DNA from: Bowmanella denitrificans
GTDB lineage: Bacteria > Pseudomonadota > Gammaproteobacteria > Enterobacterales > Alteromonadaceae
DNA length: 64,000 bases
Assembly (NCBI RefSeq): GCF_002887595.1
Contig: NZ_PEBU01000005.1
Span: 285,105-349,104, forward strand
Reading direction: 5' to 3'
Shown: one piece after another, positions 1-9,007 of the stretch
How positions within the stretch are numbered: the stretch's first letter is position 1
How the letters are laid out: each line of letters begins with the position of its first letter
Program-made: the position numbers and the translations under genes
The notes under the pieces: model-generated
The model's database searches: none
Told to the model about the DNA's origin: nothing
Seen by the model: the letters and a program-made list of their open reading frames with translations, nothing else

Positions 1-1
1 C

Positions 2-352
2 TATCCCTATCACTTTGCCTTGATGCATTATCTGAATCCGGGGCCCCATGGCGGCACCGCTTTTTACCGGCATAAACCGACCGGATTTGAAACCATCAGT
101 CAACCCAGAAGAGTGCCCTATATTGCGGCGGTGCAGGCGCATATGGCCGGTTATGGCGAACCCGATAACGCCTATATTCATGACAGCACAGACCACTTTG
201 AGCAAATTGGCCAGGTCGCTTACCGCTCAAACCGATTACTGATTTATCCGGGATTCTTGTTGCACTCCGGTCTGATTGACACAGACTCAGACATCGACAG
301 CAACCCCGCCACCGGCAGACTGACCGCCAATTTGTTTATTGAGTTCAGATAA
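2..352 (+). CDS. C-terminal part of a DUF6445-like protein (5' truncated by window edge)
   Basis: The frame is open from base 2 and ends in TAA at 350-352, so the gene starts upstream of the window. The visible part of about 116 residues contains YLNPGPHGGTAFYRH, RVPYIAAVQAHM and a terminal ANLFIEFR. This pattern resembles the DUF6445 family, whose biochemical role is unknown to me. From general knowledge, such genes sit near TonB receptors, flavin-dependent halogenase-like proteins and SapC-like proteins in polysaccharide utilisation loci of Alteromonadales, which would fit the beta-glucosidase genes next door. The in-frame TTG/ATG near base 20 is internal, not the true start. The gene is convergent with the LacI gene, 10 bp away. 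Confidence 0.5.
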   Translation, partial: YPYHFALMHYLNPGPHGGTAFYRHKPTGFETISQPRRVPYIAAVQAHMAGYGEPDNAYIHDSTDHFEQIGQVAYRSNRLLIYPGFLLHSGLIDTDSDIDSNPATGRLTANLFIEFR

Positions 353-362
353 CGCTTTTTTG

Positions 363-1364
363 CTAGGCAGAGACCGGCAACGCAGAATCCCGCAATACCA
401 GGCTGGGTTCAAACAGGTTTTGCACCTTAAGCTTGTCATCCTGATAGATGTGCTTGCGCACCCAGCGAGCCGCCATACGGCCCATTTCGCCGGCCGGAAA
501 GTCGATTGTGCTTAAATGGGGGAAGGTGTAGCGAGACATAATCACATTGTCAAAGCCCATAATCGACAAGTCTTTGGGGATCTCCAACCGGTTGTCACGC
601 GCACAATTCATCGCACCGCAGGCCATTTCATCGTTGGCGCACACCACAGCGCTAAAGGAACGGCCCCGTGCCAGTAATTTCTCCATTGCGGCGACACCCC
701 CAGCCTCATGAAAGTCACCTTCCATAAACAGCCCCGGATCAAATACCAGTCCCGCTTCCTGCAGGGCACGTTGATGACCGGCCAGGCGATCACGTACATC
801 CAGTTTAAACAAGGGCCCGGAGATATAGGCAATCTGCTTATGGCCAAGCTCAAGCATGGCTTTAGTGGCCAGATAGCCACCCAGCTCGTTGTTCAGGCAG
901 ATACAGTTCTCTTCCATACCTTTTACCAGGCGGTTTAACACCACCACCGGCGTCTGCTTGTGCAGCTCCAGCAGGTATTCATCGGTTACCGCATCCACAT
1001 GCAGGATCAGGGCGTCACATTTACGGCTGATTAAAAATTCAATAGCGTCTTTTTCGCTGGCCACGTCACTGTGACCCGCGGCAATAATCACGTGCTTGCC
1101 CACCGAGCGCAGTTCGTTTTCCACCCCACTCATCATTTCACCGAAGAACGGACCATGTACTTCCGACACCAGCATACCAACGCTGTTGGAGCAGTTGGAT
1201 GCCAGCGACTGGGCGATGGAATTAGGACGGTAGTTAAGTTCCTGCATGGCCTTGAGCACTTTGGTGCGGGTGGCTTCACCAACTTTGGCGCTGCCGTTCA
1301 TCACCCTGGACACTGTGGCCAGTGACACCCCGGCTCTTTCAGATACTTGGTAAATGGTTGCCAT
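363..1364 (-). CDS. LacI-family transcriptional repressor
   Basis: 333 residues. The N-terminal helix-turn-helix (about residues 1-25) contains ATIYQVSERAGVSLATVSRV, followed by the hinge-helix region (NYRPNSIAQSLAS) and a periplasmic-binding-protein-like sugar-sensing domain to the C terminus (NSVGMLVSEVHGPFF, GFDNVIMSRYTFPHLST). Family knowledge: such proteins bind a short palindrome and release it on binding a sugar. It is the third gene of a leftward run with the GH1 glucosidase and GPH transporter (19-bp gap to the latter), so it probably autoregulates. The likely target is the TGTAAGCGCTTTCACA site at 4197-4212. The inducer is inferred to be a beta-glucoside or glucan breakdown product. 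Confidence 0.92.
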   Translation of the reverse strand: MATIYQVSERAGVSLATVSRVMNGSAKVGEATRTKVLKAMQELNYRPNSIAQSLASNCSNSVGMLVSEVHGPFFGEMMSGVENELRSVGKHVIIAAGHSDVASEKDAIEFLISRKCDALILHVDAVTDEYLLELHKQTPVVVLNRLVKGMEENCICLNNELGGYLATKAMLELGHKQIAYISGPLFKLDVRDRLAGHQRALQEAGLVFDPGLFMEGDFHEAGGVAAMEKLLARGRSFSAVVCANDEMACGAMNCARDNRLEIPKDLSIMGFDNVIMSRYTFPHLSTIDFPAGEMGRMAARWVRKHIYQDDKLKVQNLFEPSLVLRDSALPVSA

Positions 1365-1382
1365 GCTAAAACTCTTGCACTC

Positions 1383-2714
1383 CTATCGACTTTCGGCGCC
1401 TGCAAGCGCCAGCCTGACTTTTTCGACTTCCTGGTTGCCGAGTTTATAGAACTTCATAATCAGTGCCACTATTAAAAACGCCAATGCAGGTAACCAGGTA
1501 AAAGACAACAGAATCCCCTGTAGGGTTTCAGAAGATTGCGGTTGGTCGGGTTGATAGCTGTAAAAGGCCAGTAACCAACCTGCCAGTGCACCACCCAGTG
1601 CCAGGCCCATTTTGATAAAGAACACCACAGATGAGTAAGTCATACCTGTGATACGCACACCGCTGCGATACTGCCCGTAATCCACTACATCGGCCATTTT
1701 TGCCCATAACAGGGGGGTGCCCATTTGCAGAATAAAACACCACAGCACATAAATGCCAAAGGCCAACAGGGTTTGCTCACCCGCCACAAAATAGGTTGCC
1801 ACACACAACAAGGCCGCAATCAGTTGTATCGTCATATAGGCTTTAACTTTGCAAACCCTGGCTGCCAGCCACTGCGCCACCGCACAACCGGCAATATTGC
1901 CCAGCATGCCTAAGGTGACAAACAGGGTAATCAAATCTTCACGGCCCAGGTAATATTTAACGTAATAAATCGCCAATGTGTTACGCAGTACCATCCCCAC
2001 CAGCACAAATAAGGCGGCCAGACTCAGAATACGCCACTGATCGTTATGCCACAGCGCCCCCATGTCCTGCCAGAAACTGGATTTCTGGTCGGCCGGCGGG
2101 AATACCCTTTCTTTGGTGCCAGCGAAGCACAGCCAGAACATGATCACGCCCAGCACACTCATGGCAGCAATAGTCAGTTGATAGCCTTTGGCCTTGTCGC
2201 CCTGACCGAAGAAATCCACCAGCGGCAACGTGCAGGCAGTCACCAGCAAGCCGCCCAGCATGCCAAACACAAAGCGGTAGGATTGCACCGACACCCGCTC
2301 GGCCGGATTCGCGGTAAGCACACCACCCAAGGCCGAATAGGGGATATTGATGGCGGTATAAGCCAGCATCAGCAACCCATAGGTGGCAAAGGCGTAAATA
2401 ACCTTGCCATCCGCACTGAGGTCCGGGGTGGTAAAAGCCAGCACACTGATAACGCCAAAGGGTACGGCCAGCCACAACAGATAGGGGCGGAATTTGCCAT
2501 GGCGGGTCTGGGTTCTGTCATTGATAGCGCCCATCAAAGGGTCGGTCACCGCATCAAAGATGCGCACCACCAGAAACAAGGTACCCACCAGCGCCGGTGA
2601 CAAGCCGAAAATATCCGTATAGAAAAAGGATAAAAACAGCATAACCGACTGAAATACGATATTACTGGCGGTATCGCCAAGTCCATAAGCTACTTTTTCT
2701 CGTACCGACAACAT
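1383..2714 (-). CDS. GPH-family sugar:cation symporter (MFS superfamily)
   Basis: 443 residues, about 12 hydrophobic segments. The N terminus MLSVREKVAYGLGDTASNIV and FRPYLLW in the first half are typical of glycoside-pentoside-hexuronide transporters (MelB/XylP group). It would carry an oligosaccharide or glycoside across the inner membrane. It starts 6 bp after the stop of the GH1 beta-glucosidase, so the two are surely co-transcribed and the transporter probably delivers the glucosidase's substrate to the cytoplasm. Length is normal for the family. Exact substrate cannot be read from sequence; a beta-gluco-oligosaccharide is inferred from context. Confidence 0.88.
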   Translation of the reverse strand: MLSVREKVAYGLGDTASNIVFQSVMLFLSFFYTDIFGLSPALVGTLFLVVRIFDAVTDPLMGAINDRTQTRHGKFRPYLLWLAVPFGVISVLAFTTPDLSADGKVIYAFATYGLLMLAYTAINIPYSALGGVLTANPAERVSVQSYRFVFGMLGGLLVTACTLPLVDFFGQGDKAKGYQLTIAAMSVLGVIMFWLCFAGTKERVFPPADQKSSFWQDMGALWHNDQWRILSLAALFVLVGMVLRNTLAIYYVKYYLGREDLITLFVTLGMLGNIAGCAVAQWLAARVCKVKAYMTIQLIAALLCVATYFVAGEQTLLAFGIYVLWCFILQMGTPLLWAKMADVVDYGQYRSGVRITGMTYSSVVFFIKMGLALGGALAGWLLAFYSYQPDQPQSSETLQGILLSFTWLPALAFLIVALIMKFYKLGNQEVEKVRLALAGAESR

Positions 2715-2720
2715 TCGCTG

Positions 2721-4082
2721 TTACTCCCCGGCTATGGCACTGGTCTGACGATGCTTGAGCATGTGCGCATACGCCTGACCACTGGCCTTGATAATACGCT
2801 GCTGACTGTCATAGTCGACATACACCAGTCCAAACCGCTTCAGGTAGCCTTCTGCCCATTCAAAGTTGTCCATCAGGCTCCAGGCAAAGTAGCCACGAAT
2901 GTCCACGCCCTGCTCTGCCGCTTCGTTAACCGCATTGATATGGCTGTGCAGATAGGCCAGGCGGTCCCAGTCATTCACCTGTCCCTCTTCAAGCTTATCC
3001 ACCATGGCTGCGCCGTTCTCAGTAATATACACCGGTGGCAGTGCATATTGCTGATGATACGACAGCAGCAGGTTTCGCAACCCCTGAGGATAAATTTCCC
3101 AGCCCATATCCGTCAGTGGCAGCGATTTCTGCTGACCACCACGGAATAATTCAGTGTCGTCGGCCTGGTATATCTCGCGGGTGTAGTAATTGATCCCCAG
3201 ATAGTCCAACGGGTGAGCAATCACTTGCATGTCACCCTCTTCAATTACAGGCCTTTCATGCTCAGGCAAGGCGTGCATCAGATCCGGGTAGCGACCTTCC
3301 AGTACCGGGCGCAGATACCAGTGATTAAAATACTGGTCGGCGTTTTGGGCCGCCTGAATATCCTCTGGTGCATCGGTTTTGGCGTAACAGGGGCTGAAAT
3401 TCAGCACGATACCATTTTGCGCATGCGGCGCGTGTTCTGCCAGCTCCCGCATGGCCAGACCGTGCGCCAGCAATAAATGATGAGCCGCCTGTTTGCCCCA
3501 GGCCTTACTTTTGTGACCAGGCGCATGCACGCCGATTTCATAGCCCAGATAGGCACTGCAATAGGGCTCATTGAGTGTGGCATAAGAATACACTCTGTCG
3601 CCGAAGGTACGGGCTATCAGCCGGGCATAATCGCGAAAACGATAGGCCGTCAGACGGTTCAGCCAGCCACCCTGATCTTCCAGGTACTGCGGCAAATCCC
3701 AGTGGTAAAGGGTCACAAAGGCTTTAATCCCGAGCCCATTGAGTTTGTCCAGCAACTGCACATAAAAGTCCAGACCTTGTTGATTGGGCGTACCATCGGC
3801 ATGCATGACTCTGGGCCAGGAAACGGAAAAACGATAGGCATCCACCCCCATGCTATGGATTAAGTCGATATCCTGTTGCCAGTGCTCAATATGCCGGCAG
3901 GCCTGCAAACCGTTGGAACCGTCGCGAATCTTTCCCGGCTCAGCACAAAAAGTATCCCAGATACAGGGCAAGCGGCTGTCGGCAGCGCCTTCAATCTGGA
4001 AGGCGGCAGTCGCCACCCCAAACAGGAAATCCGGCTTCAGTAATGGTGCCCCATCGGGCAGTTCAATGCGTTTGTTATTCAA
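2721..4082 (-). CDS. GH1 beta-glucosidase
   Basis: 453 residues, full length for glycoside hydrolase family 1. The N-terminal signature FLFGVATAAFQIEGA (about residues 19-33), the acid/base motif TLNEP (Glu172) and the nucleophile motif YITENG (Glu355) are all intact; the aglycone/glucose subsite segment SLMDNFEWAEGY is near the C terminus. No signal peptide is seen, so it acts in the cytoplasm, hydrolysing beta-glucosides from the non-reducing end with retention. It is the first gene of the leftward operon and lies next to the operator at 4197-4212. GH1 also includes 6-phospho-beta-glucosidases, but no PTS gene is nearby, which favours non-phosphorylated substrates. Confidence 0.95.
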   Translation of the reverse strand: MNNKRIELPDGAPLLKPDFLFGVATAAFQIEGAADSRLPCIWDTFCAEPGKIRDGSNGLQACRHIEHWQQDIDLIHSMGVDAYRFSVSWPRVMHADGTPNQQGLDFYVQLLDKLNGLGIKAFVTLYHWDLPQYLEDQGGWLNRLTAYRFRDYARLIARTFGDRVYSYATLNEPYCSAYLGYEIGVHAPGHKSKAWGKQAAHHLLLAHGLAMRELAEHAPHAQNGIVLNFSPCYAKTDAPEDIQAAQNADQYFNHWYLRPVLEGRYPDLMHALPEHERPVIEEGDMQVIAHPLDYLGINYYTREIYQADDTELFRGGQQKSLPLTDMGWEIYPQGLRNLLLSYHQQYALPPVYITENGAAMVDKLEEGQVNDWDRLAYLHSHINAVNEAAEQGVDIRGYFAWSLMDNFEWAEGYLKRFGLVYVDYDSQQRIIKASGQAYAHMLKHRQTSAIAGE

Positions 4083-4196
4083 GATATCATCCAGTCAGGC
4101 AAGAGAATTTACATTTCGCTCACACACCATCCCAGACCTCAACATTACTTTTTACATCAGCAATGTGTTGCGCATCGGTTTCAGTGATGCTAATAA

Positions 4197-4212
4197 TGTA
4201 AGCGCTTTCACA
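4197..4212. promoter_or_regulatory. LacI-family operator in divergent promoter region
   Basis: TGTAAGCGCTTTCACA: the central AAGCGCTT is a perfect palindrome with the CG centre typical of LacI/GalR-family operators, and the outer bases TGT/ACA are also symmetric. It lies in the 200-bp gap between the leftward GH1 operon and the rightward FucP-GH3-CE4 operon and could control both. The bound protein is inferred to be the LacI regulator at 363-1364. Confidence 0.75.
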
Positions 4213-4282
4213 AATGTTAAACCCTTGTAACTGGCGGGTCAATGCAAAACATCACCCGCCCTCAGCCAAGCCGGAAATTGTT

Positions 4283-5536
4283 ATGCGCCAAGCCGCTTTA
4301 GGGGAACAACCCCGCCACGCTAATCTGACCTTTGCTCTGGTCTCGTTAACCTCGTTGTTTTTTATGTGGGGGTTTATTACCGCCCTGAATGACATATTGA
4401 TTCCGCACCTTAAAGCGGTATTCAGCCTGAGTTATACCCAGGCCATGTTGGTCCAGTTCTGCTTTTTCGGTGCGTACTTTCTGATTTCCGTGCCAGCCGG
4501 GCGCCTGGTGGACAAAATCGGTTTTCAGCGTGGCATTGCCACCGGCCTGCTCACAGCCGCTTGCGGTTGTTTGCTGTTTGTACCTTCGGCACTTTACGCA
4601 ACCTACTGGATGTTCCTGATGGCCTTGTTTGTGCTGGCCGCAGGTATCACCATTTTGCAGGTCGCGGCCAATCCACTGGTGACCTTGCTGGGCAACCCGG
4701 ATACCGCATCCAGCCGTCTGACCATGACCCAGGCATTTAATTCTCTGGGCACCACCGTCGCCCCTGTGCTGGGCGGCATCCTGATTTTTTCCCACACACA
4801 GACTGAGCAGTCAGCCGACAGTGTTATCGCGCCCTACATTGGTCTGGCGCTGATTCTGGTCGCCATGGCCCTGTGCTTCTTCCGCCTGCAGTTACCTAAA
4901 CCGCAGTTGGAGCATACACAGTCCAACACCGATGACAGGCACCGTTCCTTGTTTCACTACCCCCATCTGATCCTCGGTGCGGTGGGGATCTTCGTGTATG
5001 TGGGGGCGGAAGTTTCCATTGGCAGCTTCCTGGTGAATTTCCTCGGCGAAGCGCATGTGATGGCGATGACAGAAGCACAGGCGTCTAAATACATCGCCTA
5101 TTACTGGGGTGGGGCTATGGTCGGTCGCTTTATCGGCGCGGCACTGATGCAACGTGTTGCACCAGGCAAACTACTGGCCTTTAACAGTTTGGCTTCCATG
5201 GCTTTGATACTGACCGCCATTGTTGCCGATGGCAGCCTGGCCATGTGGAGTATCCTGGCCGTGGGTCTGTGCAATTCCATCATGTTTCCAACAATTTTCA
5301 GTCTGGCGGTTCGTGCACTTGGGCCGGATACCGGTCGCGGCTCGGGCCTGCTGTGTCTGGCCATTGTCGGCGGGGCGGTGGTGCCACTGTTGCAGGGGAT
5401 GCTGGCTGACAGTCTGGGCCTGCAATTGTCATTCCTGCTGCCGCTGGTGTGCTACCTGTATATCGCTTTTTATGGTTTGGCCGGGGCCAAAGCCCGCCAG
5501 TCTGACTCTTCCACCGTTCAACAAGAGGTTGCCTGA
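4283..5536 (+). CDS. FucP-family sugar:proton symporter (MFS)
   Basis: 417 residues from the ATG at 4283. A longer frame opens at 4214, but that start would lie directly against the operator and leave no leader; the ATG at 4283 is preceded by GGAA and begins MRQAALGEQPRHANLTFAL. Family marks are SLFFMWGFITALNDILIPHLK in the first membrane segment and the VAANPLVTLLG segment, typical of the FucP/glucose-galactose transporter group. It should import a monosaccharide such as glucose released by the glucosidases. The stop is 2 bp before the GH3 start, so they are one transcript. Confidence 0.88.
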   Translation: MRQAALGEQPRHANLTFALVSLTSLFFMWGFITALNDILIPHLKAVFSLSYTQAMLVQFCFFGAYFLISVPAGRLVDKIGFQRGIATGLLTAACGCLLFVPSALYATYWMFLMALFVLAAGITILQVAANPLVTLLGNPDTASSRLTMTQAFNSLGTTVAPVLGGILIFSHTQTEQSADSVIAPYIGLALILVAMALCFFRLQLPKPQLEHTQSNTDDRHRSLFHYPHLILGAVGIFVYVGAEVSIGSFLVNFLGEAHVMAMTEAQASKYIAYYWGGAMVGRFIGAALMQRVAPGKLLAFNSLASMALILTAIVADGSLAMWSILAVGLCNSIMFPTIFSLAVRALGPDTGRGSGLLCLAIVGGAVVPLLQGMLADSLGLQLSFLLPLVCYLYIAFYGLAGAKARQSDSSTVQQEVA

Positions 5537-5538
5537 CA

Positions 5539-8070
5539 ATGCCATCTTTGCCCCCTTCCCTGTCTGCCCGCCCCTTGCTGGGCCTGGCGTTGTGTACTGC
5601 ATTGTCAGCCTGTGGCGATAGCCAACACAGTCAAAATACGGCAACGCCGGCGGTGCCGGATTTCTGGCCGGTTATTCAATCAGAAGTCAGTCGCAGTGAA
5701 GCAATCGAGCAACGTGTGCAGTCGCTGCTGGCCAATATGACCCTGGAGCAGAAGGTTGCGCAAACCATGCAACCGGAAATTCGCGACATCAGTATCGAGG
5801 ATATGCGACGCTATGGCTTCGGTTCGTACCTGAACGGTGGCGGGGCTTTTCCCGACAACAATAAGCACGCGTCGGTGCAGGATTGGGTGAAACTGGCCGA
5901 AGCCATGTATCAGGCCTCGGTGGATGACAGTCTGGATGGCAGTCGTATTCCCACCATGTGGGGCACTGATGCCGTGCATGGTCATAACAATGTTATCGGT
6001 GCGACACTGTTCCCGCATAACATTGGCCTGGGTGCGGCCCATAACCCGGCGCTGATTGAAAAAATTGCCGGCGCAACCGCCAAAGAAGTCGCCGCCACGG
6101 GGATTGACTGGATATTTGCACCGACCGTTGCGGTGACCCGTGACGACCGCTGGGGTCGTACCTACGAGGCCTACTCCGAAGACCCGGACATTGTCCGTGA
6201 CTACGCCTACGCTATTGTTAAGGGCCTGCAGGGCCGCGACGAGGCCTTTTTATCTGAACAGCAGGTGATCAGCACCGTTAAACATTTCCTCGGCGACGGC
6301 GGCACCCAAAATGGTGATGATCAAGGTGACAATCTTGCTACCGAACAGCAATTGTTTGATATTCATGCGCAAGGCTACGTCGGTGGTTTGACAGCTGGCG
6401 CACAGTCGGTAATGGCCTCATTCAACAGTTGGCATGGGGTAAAAAACCACGGCAACCCTTATTTACTGACACAAGTCCTGAAAGAGCGTATGGGTTTTGA
6501 CGGTTTTGTGGTGGGCGACTGGAATGGCCATGGGCAGATCCCCGGATGCACCAATGAAAGCTGCCCCGCCGCGATCAATGCCGGGCTGGACATGTATATG
6601 GTGCCCACCCGGGCCTGGAAGCCACTGCTGGAAAATACCATCGCCCAGGTAAAGGCCGGACAAATTAGTCAGGCCAGACTGGACGATGCGGTAGCGCGAA
6701 TCCTGCGGGTAAAGCTGCGGGCTGGCCTGTTTGACAAGCCATCGCCCGCTAATCGTGCTTTGGCGGGTGACAGCAGCCTGATCGGCCATGCGGCGCATCG
6801 CGCCATAGCGCGTCAGGCTGTGCGCGAATCTCTGGTGCTGTTGAAAAACAAAGACCAGCTCCTGCCATTATCGCCTCAGTCACGCATCCTGCTGGCCGGG
6901 GACGGTGCCGACAATATTGGCAAACAGTCAGGCGGCTGGACGATTACCTGGCAGGGTACAGGTAATCAAAATAGTGATTTTCCTGGTGCCACGTCTGTTT
7001 ATGACGGCATACAACAGGCCGTAGACGCCGCCGGTGGCCAGGTCGAACTGGCACCCGACGGTCAATATAGTCAGGCACCTGATGTGGCCATTGTGGTGTT
7101 TGGCGAAGAGCCCTATGCCGAAGGCAATGGCGACCTGGCGAACCTGGAGTACCAACGCGGCAATAAAACCGACTTAGCCTTACTGAAGAAATTACAATCC
7201 CAGGGGATCCCGGTGGTGTCGGTCTTTATCAGTGGGCGGCCAATGTGGGTAAACCCTGAACTGAACGCCTCAGATGCCTTTGTCGCCGCCTGGCTACCCG
7301 GCTCTGAAGGCGGGGGGATCGCGGATGTGCTGCTGCGCCGTACCGACGGTTCGGTGCACCACGACTTTAAGGGTAAGCTGTCCTTTTCCTGGCCTGCCAG
7401 CCCGGATCAGACTACCGTCAACCGCCATGATCCTGATTATCAACCATTGTTGCCTTATGGTTTTGGTCTGAGCTACGGTGATAAAGACGTACTAAGCGCA
7501 CCACTGGACGAAAGTGTGCAAACCACCAATGCCGCTTTAGCGCCACTGAGCCTGTTTGAAAATGATATCAAGGCCCCCTGGCAGCTCAGCATAGGCGCCA
7601 TAGGAAACACTCAGGCGGTGATCAGCAGTGTCCAGCAGCAAGGTCCGGTCAGCCTGCGCACCAGCGACTGGAAAATCCAGGAAGACAGTCGTCGTCTGCA
7701 TTTTGATGGTTCAGCGCCGGGTGAAGTGCAAATTGGTGCCAGTTTCCCGCAGGATCTGCGGGCTTATGTGGAAGCTAACGCCAGCCTGCATCTGGCGGTA
7801 AAACTGGACAGTCAGTTGCAAAGCCCAGTCACCCTGGCCATGCTATGCGGCGAAAATTGCTCATCTGCGCTGGACATCAGTGCCAGGCTCGCGGCACTGC
7901 CTGTGGGCGAATGGCACAGCGTTTCGGTGCCCTTGCAGTGTTTTAACCAGGCCAATCATCTTGCCCGGGTGTTCAGCCCTTTTAGTTTGAGGGTGCAAGG
8001 TGAATTACACATCAGCATCGCTGATATTCGTCTGCTGCCGGGCCAGGCAGAGGCTAATCAATGTCAGTAG
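5539..8070 (+). CDS. GH3 beta-glucosidase/exo-beta-glucanase, lipoprotein
   Basis: 843 residues. The N terminus is a lipoprotein signal with a lipobox LSAC (Cys25). The GH3 N-terminal barrel follows, with the nucleophile in GFVVGDWNGHG (Asp327) and the substrate-binding segments RDDRWGRTYE and TVKHFLGDGG (KH). The second alpha/beta domain (about residues 410-640) and an extra C-terminal domain of about 190 residues (carbohydrate-binding-like) complete it. The GDWNGH form and C-terminal extension match the ExoP type of marine exo-1,3/1,4-beta-glucanases. It should work in the periplasm or at the outer membrane, freeing glucose for the FucP-type transporter encoded just upstream. Confidence 0.93.
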   Translation: MPSLPPSLSARPLLGLALCTALSACGDSQHSQNTATPAVPDFWPVIQSEVSRSEAIEQRVQSLLANMTLEQKVAQTMQPEIRDISIEDMRRYGFGSYLNGGGAFPDNNKHASVQDWVKLAEAMYQASVDDSLDGSRIPTMWGTDAVHGHNNVIGATLFPHNIGLGAAHNPALIEKIAGATAKEVAATGIDWIFAPTVAVTRDDRWGRTYEAYSEDPDIVRDYAYAIVKGLQGRDEAFLSEQQVISTVKHFLGDGGTQNGDDQGDNLATEQQLFDIHAQGYVGGLTAGAQSVMASFNSWHGVKNHGNPYLLTQVLKERMGFDGFVVGDWNGHGQIPGCTNESCPAAINAGLDMYMVPTRAWKPLLENTIAQVKAGQISQARLDDAVARILRVKLRAGLFDKPSPANRALAGDSSLIGHAAHRAIARQAVRESLVLLKNKDQLLPLSPQSRILLAGDGADNIGKQSGGWTITWQGTGNQNSDFPGATSVYDGIQQAVDAAGGQVELAPDGQYSQAPDVAIVVFGEEPYAEGNGDLANLEYQRGNKTDLALLKKLQSQGIPVVSVFISGRPMWVNPELNASDAFVAAWLPGSEGGGIADVLLRRTDGSVHHDFKGKLSFSWPASPDQTTVNRHDPDYQPLLPYGFGLSYGDKDVLSAPLDESVQTTNAALAPLSLFENDIKAPWQLSIGAIGNTQAVISSVQQQGPVSLRTSDWKIQEDSRRLHFDGSAPGEVQIGASFPQDLRAYVEANASLHLAVKLDSQLQSPVTLAMLCGENCSSALDISARLAALPVGEWHSVSVPLQCFNQANHLARVFSPFSLRVQGELHISIADIRLLPGQAEANQCQ

Positions 8071-8084
8071 GCAGATAAACAGAT

Positions 8085-8894
8085 ATGCACAAGCACCAGA
8101 ACACCTGCCAGTTAGCCTGCCGTTTAGCAATGCTGCTGATGGGTGGGTGCTCTGCTGTGGCCCATGCAGCTGACTTTGCCTGGCCACAGGGGCAACAGGC
8201 GGCGGTCAGTCTGGCCTACGACGACGCGCTGGCAAGCCACCTGGATGTGGTTATTCCGCAATTAAATAAGCTGGGGTTTAAGGCCAGTTTCTATCTGACC
8301 TTGTCCTCTGCCACACTGGTAAACCGGCTTGATGAGTGGCGACAGGTCGCAGCAGATGGTCATGAACTGGGTAACCACAGCATTAACCATGCCTGTCGGG
8401 CATCACTCCCGGGCCGGCAATGGGTGCCGCCACAGCACAATCTGGATACCTGGACGGCACAACGTATGGCAACCGAGGTATTGCAGGCCAATACCCGGCT
8501 GCATGCCATAGACGGTCAACTGCAGCGCACCTTTACCCCACCTTGTTCTGACCGTCTGGCTGGCGGCCAGGATTATGTGACAGAGGTCAGCCCGCATTTT
8601 ATTGCCATTCGGGTGGCAGGCACCCCGATTACCGGTATGGATAGTCTGGATGTTAAGCAGGTTCCGGCCTGGTCACCGCAAAACCCCAGCCTGCAAAGCC
8701 TGATTGATTATGTTGAACAGGCCGCAGCCAATGGCACAATGGCCAATATCACCTTTCATGGCGTCGGGGCGGATTATCTGCAGGTTGATAAGGATGTGCA
8801 TCAGGCCTTTCTCAACTATCTGGCCGAGCATCAGGACAGATTCTGGGTAGCCGACTTTCGCCGTATCAGCCTGTATATCCGCGATAGCCAATAG
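8085..8894 (+). CDS. Polysaccharide deacetylase (CE4/NodB-like), exported
   Basis: 269 residues with a signal peptide (hydrophobic stretch, then AVAHA before residue about 30). The NodB domain is visible: VSLAYDDAL supplies the first metal-binding Asp pair (the family usually has TFDD), GHELGNHSINHAC supplies the HxxxH motif, and FHGVGADYL near the C terminus supplies the last conserved His. Family reaction: removal of N- or O-acetyl groups from a polysaccharide. It is 14 bp downstream of the GH3 gene, so it belongs to the glucan operon; removal of acetyl decorations is the inferred role. No strong ribosome-binding site is visible. Confidence 0.8.
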   Translation: MHKHQNTCQLACRLAMLLMGGCSAVAHAADFAWPQGQQAAVSLAYDDALASHLDVVIPQLNKLGFKASFYLTLSSATLVNRLDEWRQVAADGHELGNHSINHACRASLPGRQWVPPQHNLDTWTAQRMATEVLQANTRLHAIDGQLQRTFTPPCSDRLAGGQDYVTEVSPHFIAIRVAGTPITGMDSLDVKQVPAWSPQNPSLQSLIDYVEQAAANGTMANITFHGVGADYLQVDKDVHQAFLNYLAEHQDRFWVADFRRISLYIRDSQ

Positions 8895-8950
8895 CCATCC
8901 TGGCTTCCCCCAACGTTTAGCCCGCATTTTGCTAATTTCATCTCAGTGTA

Positions 8951-8972
8951 ATATTTGCCATACCGGCAATAT
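8951..8972. promoter_or_regulatory. Imperfect palindrome upstream of TonB receptor gene
   Basis: ATATTTGCC and GGCAATAT form an inverted repeat (one base bulged) 36 bp before the receptor start. It may be an operator or an RNA hairpin in the leader. The binding factor is unknown; I did not match it to a Fur, Zur or other consensus. Confidence 0.3.
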
Positions 8973-9007
8973 GTCAGAATGCCGGCCTTTCGTATCAAGG
9001 GGGTTAT

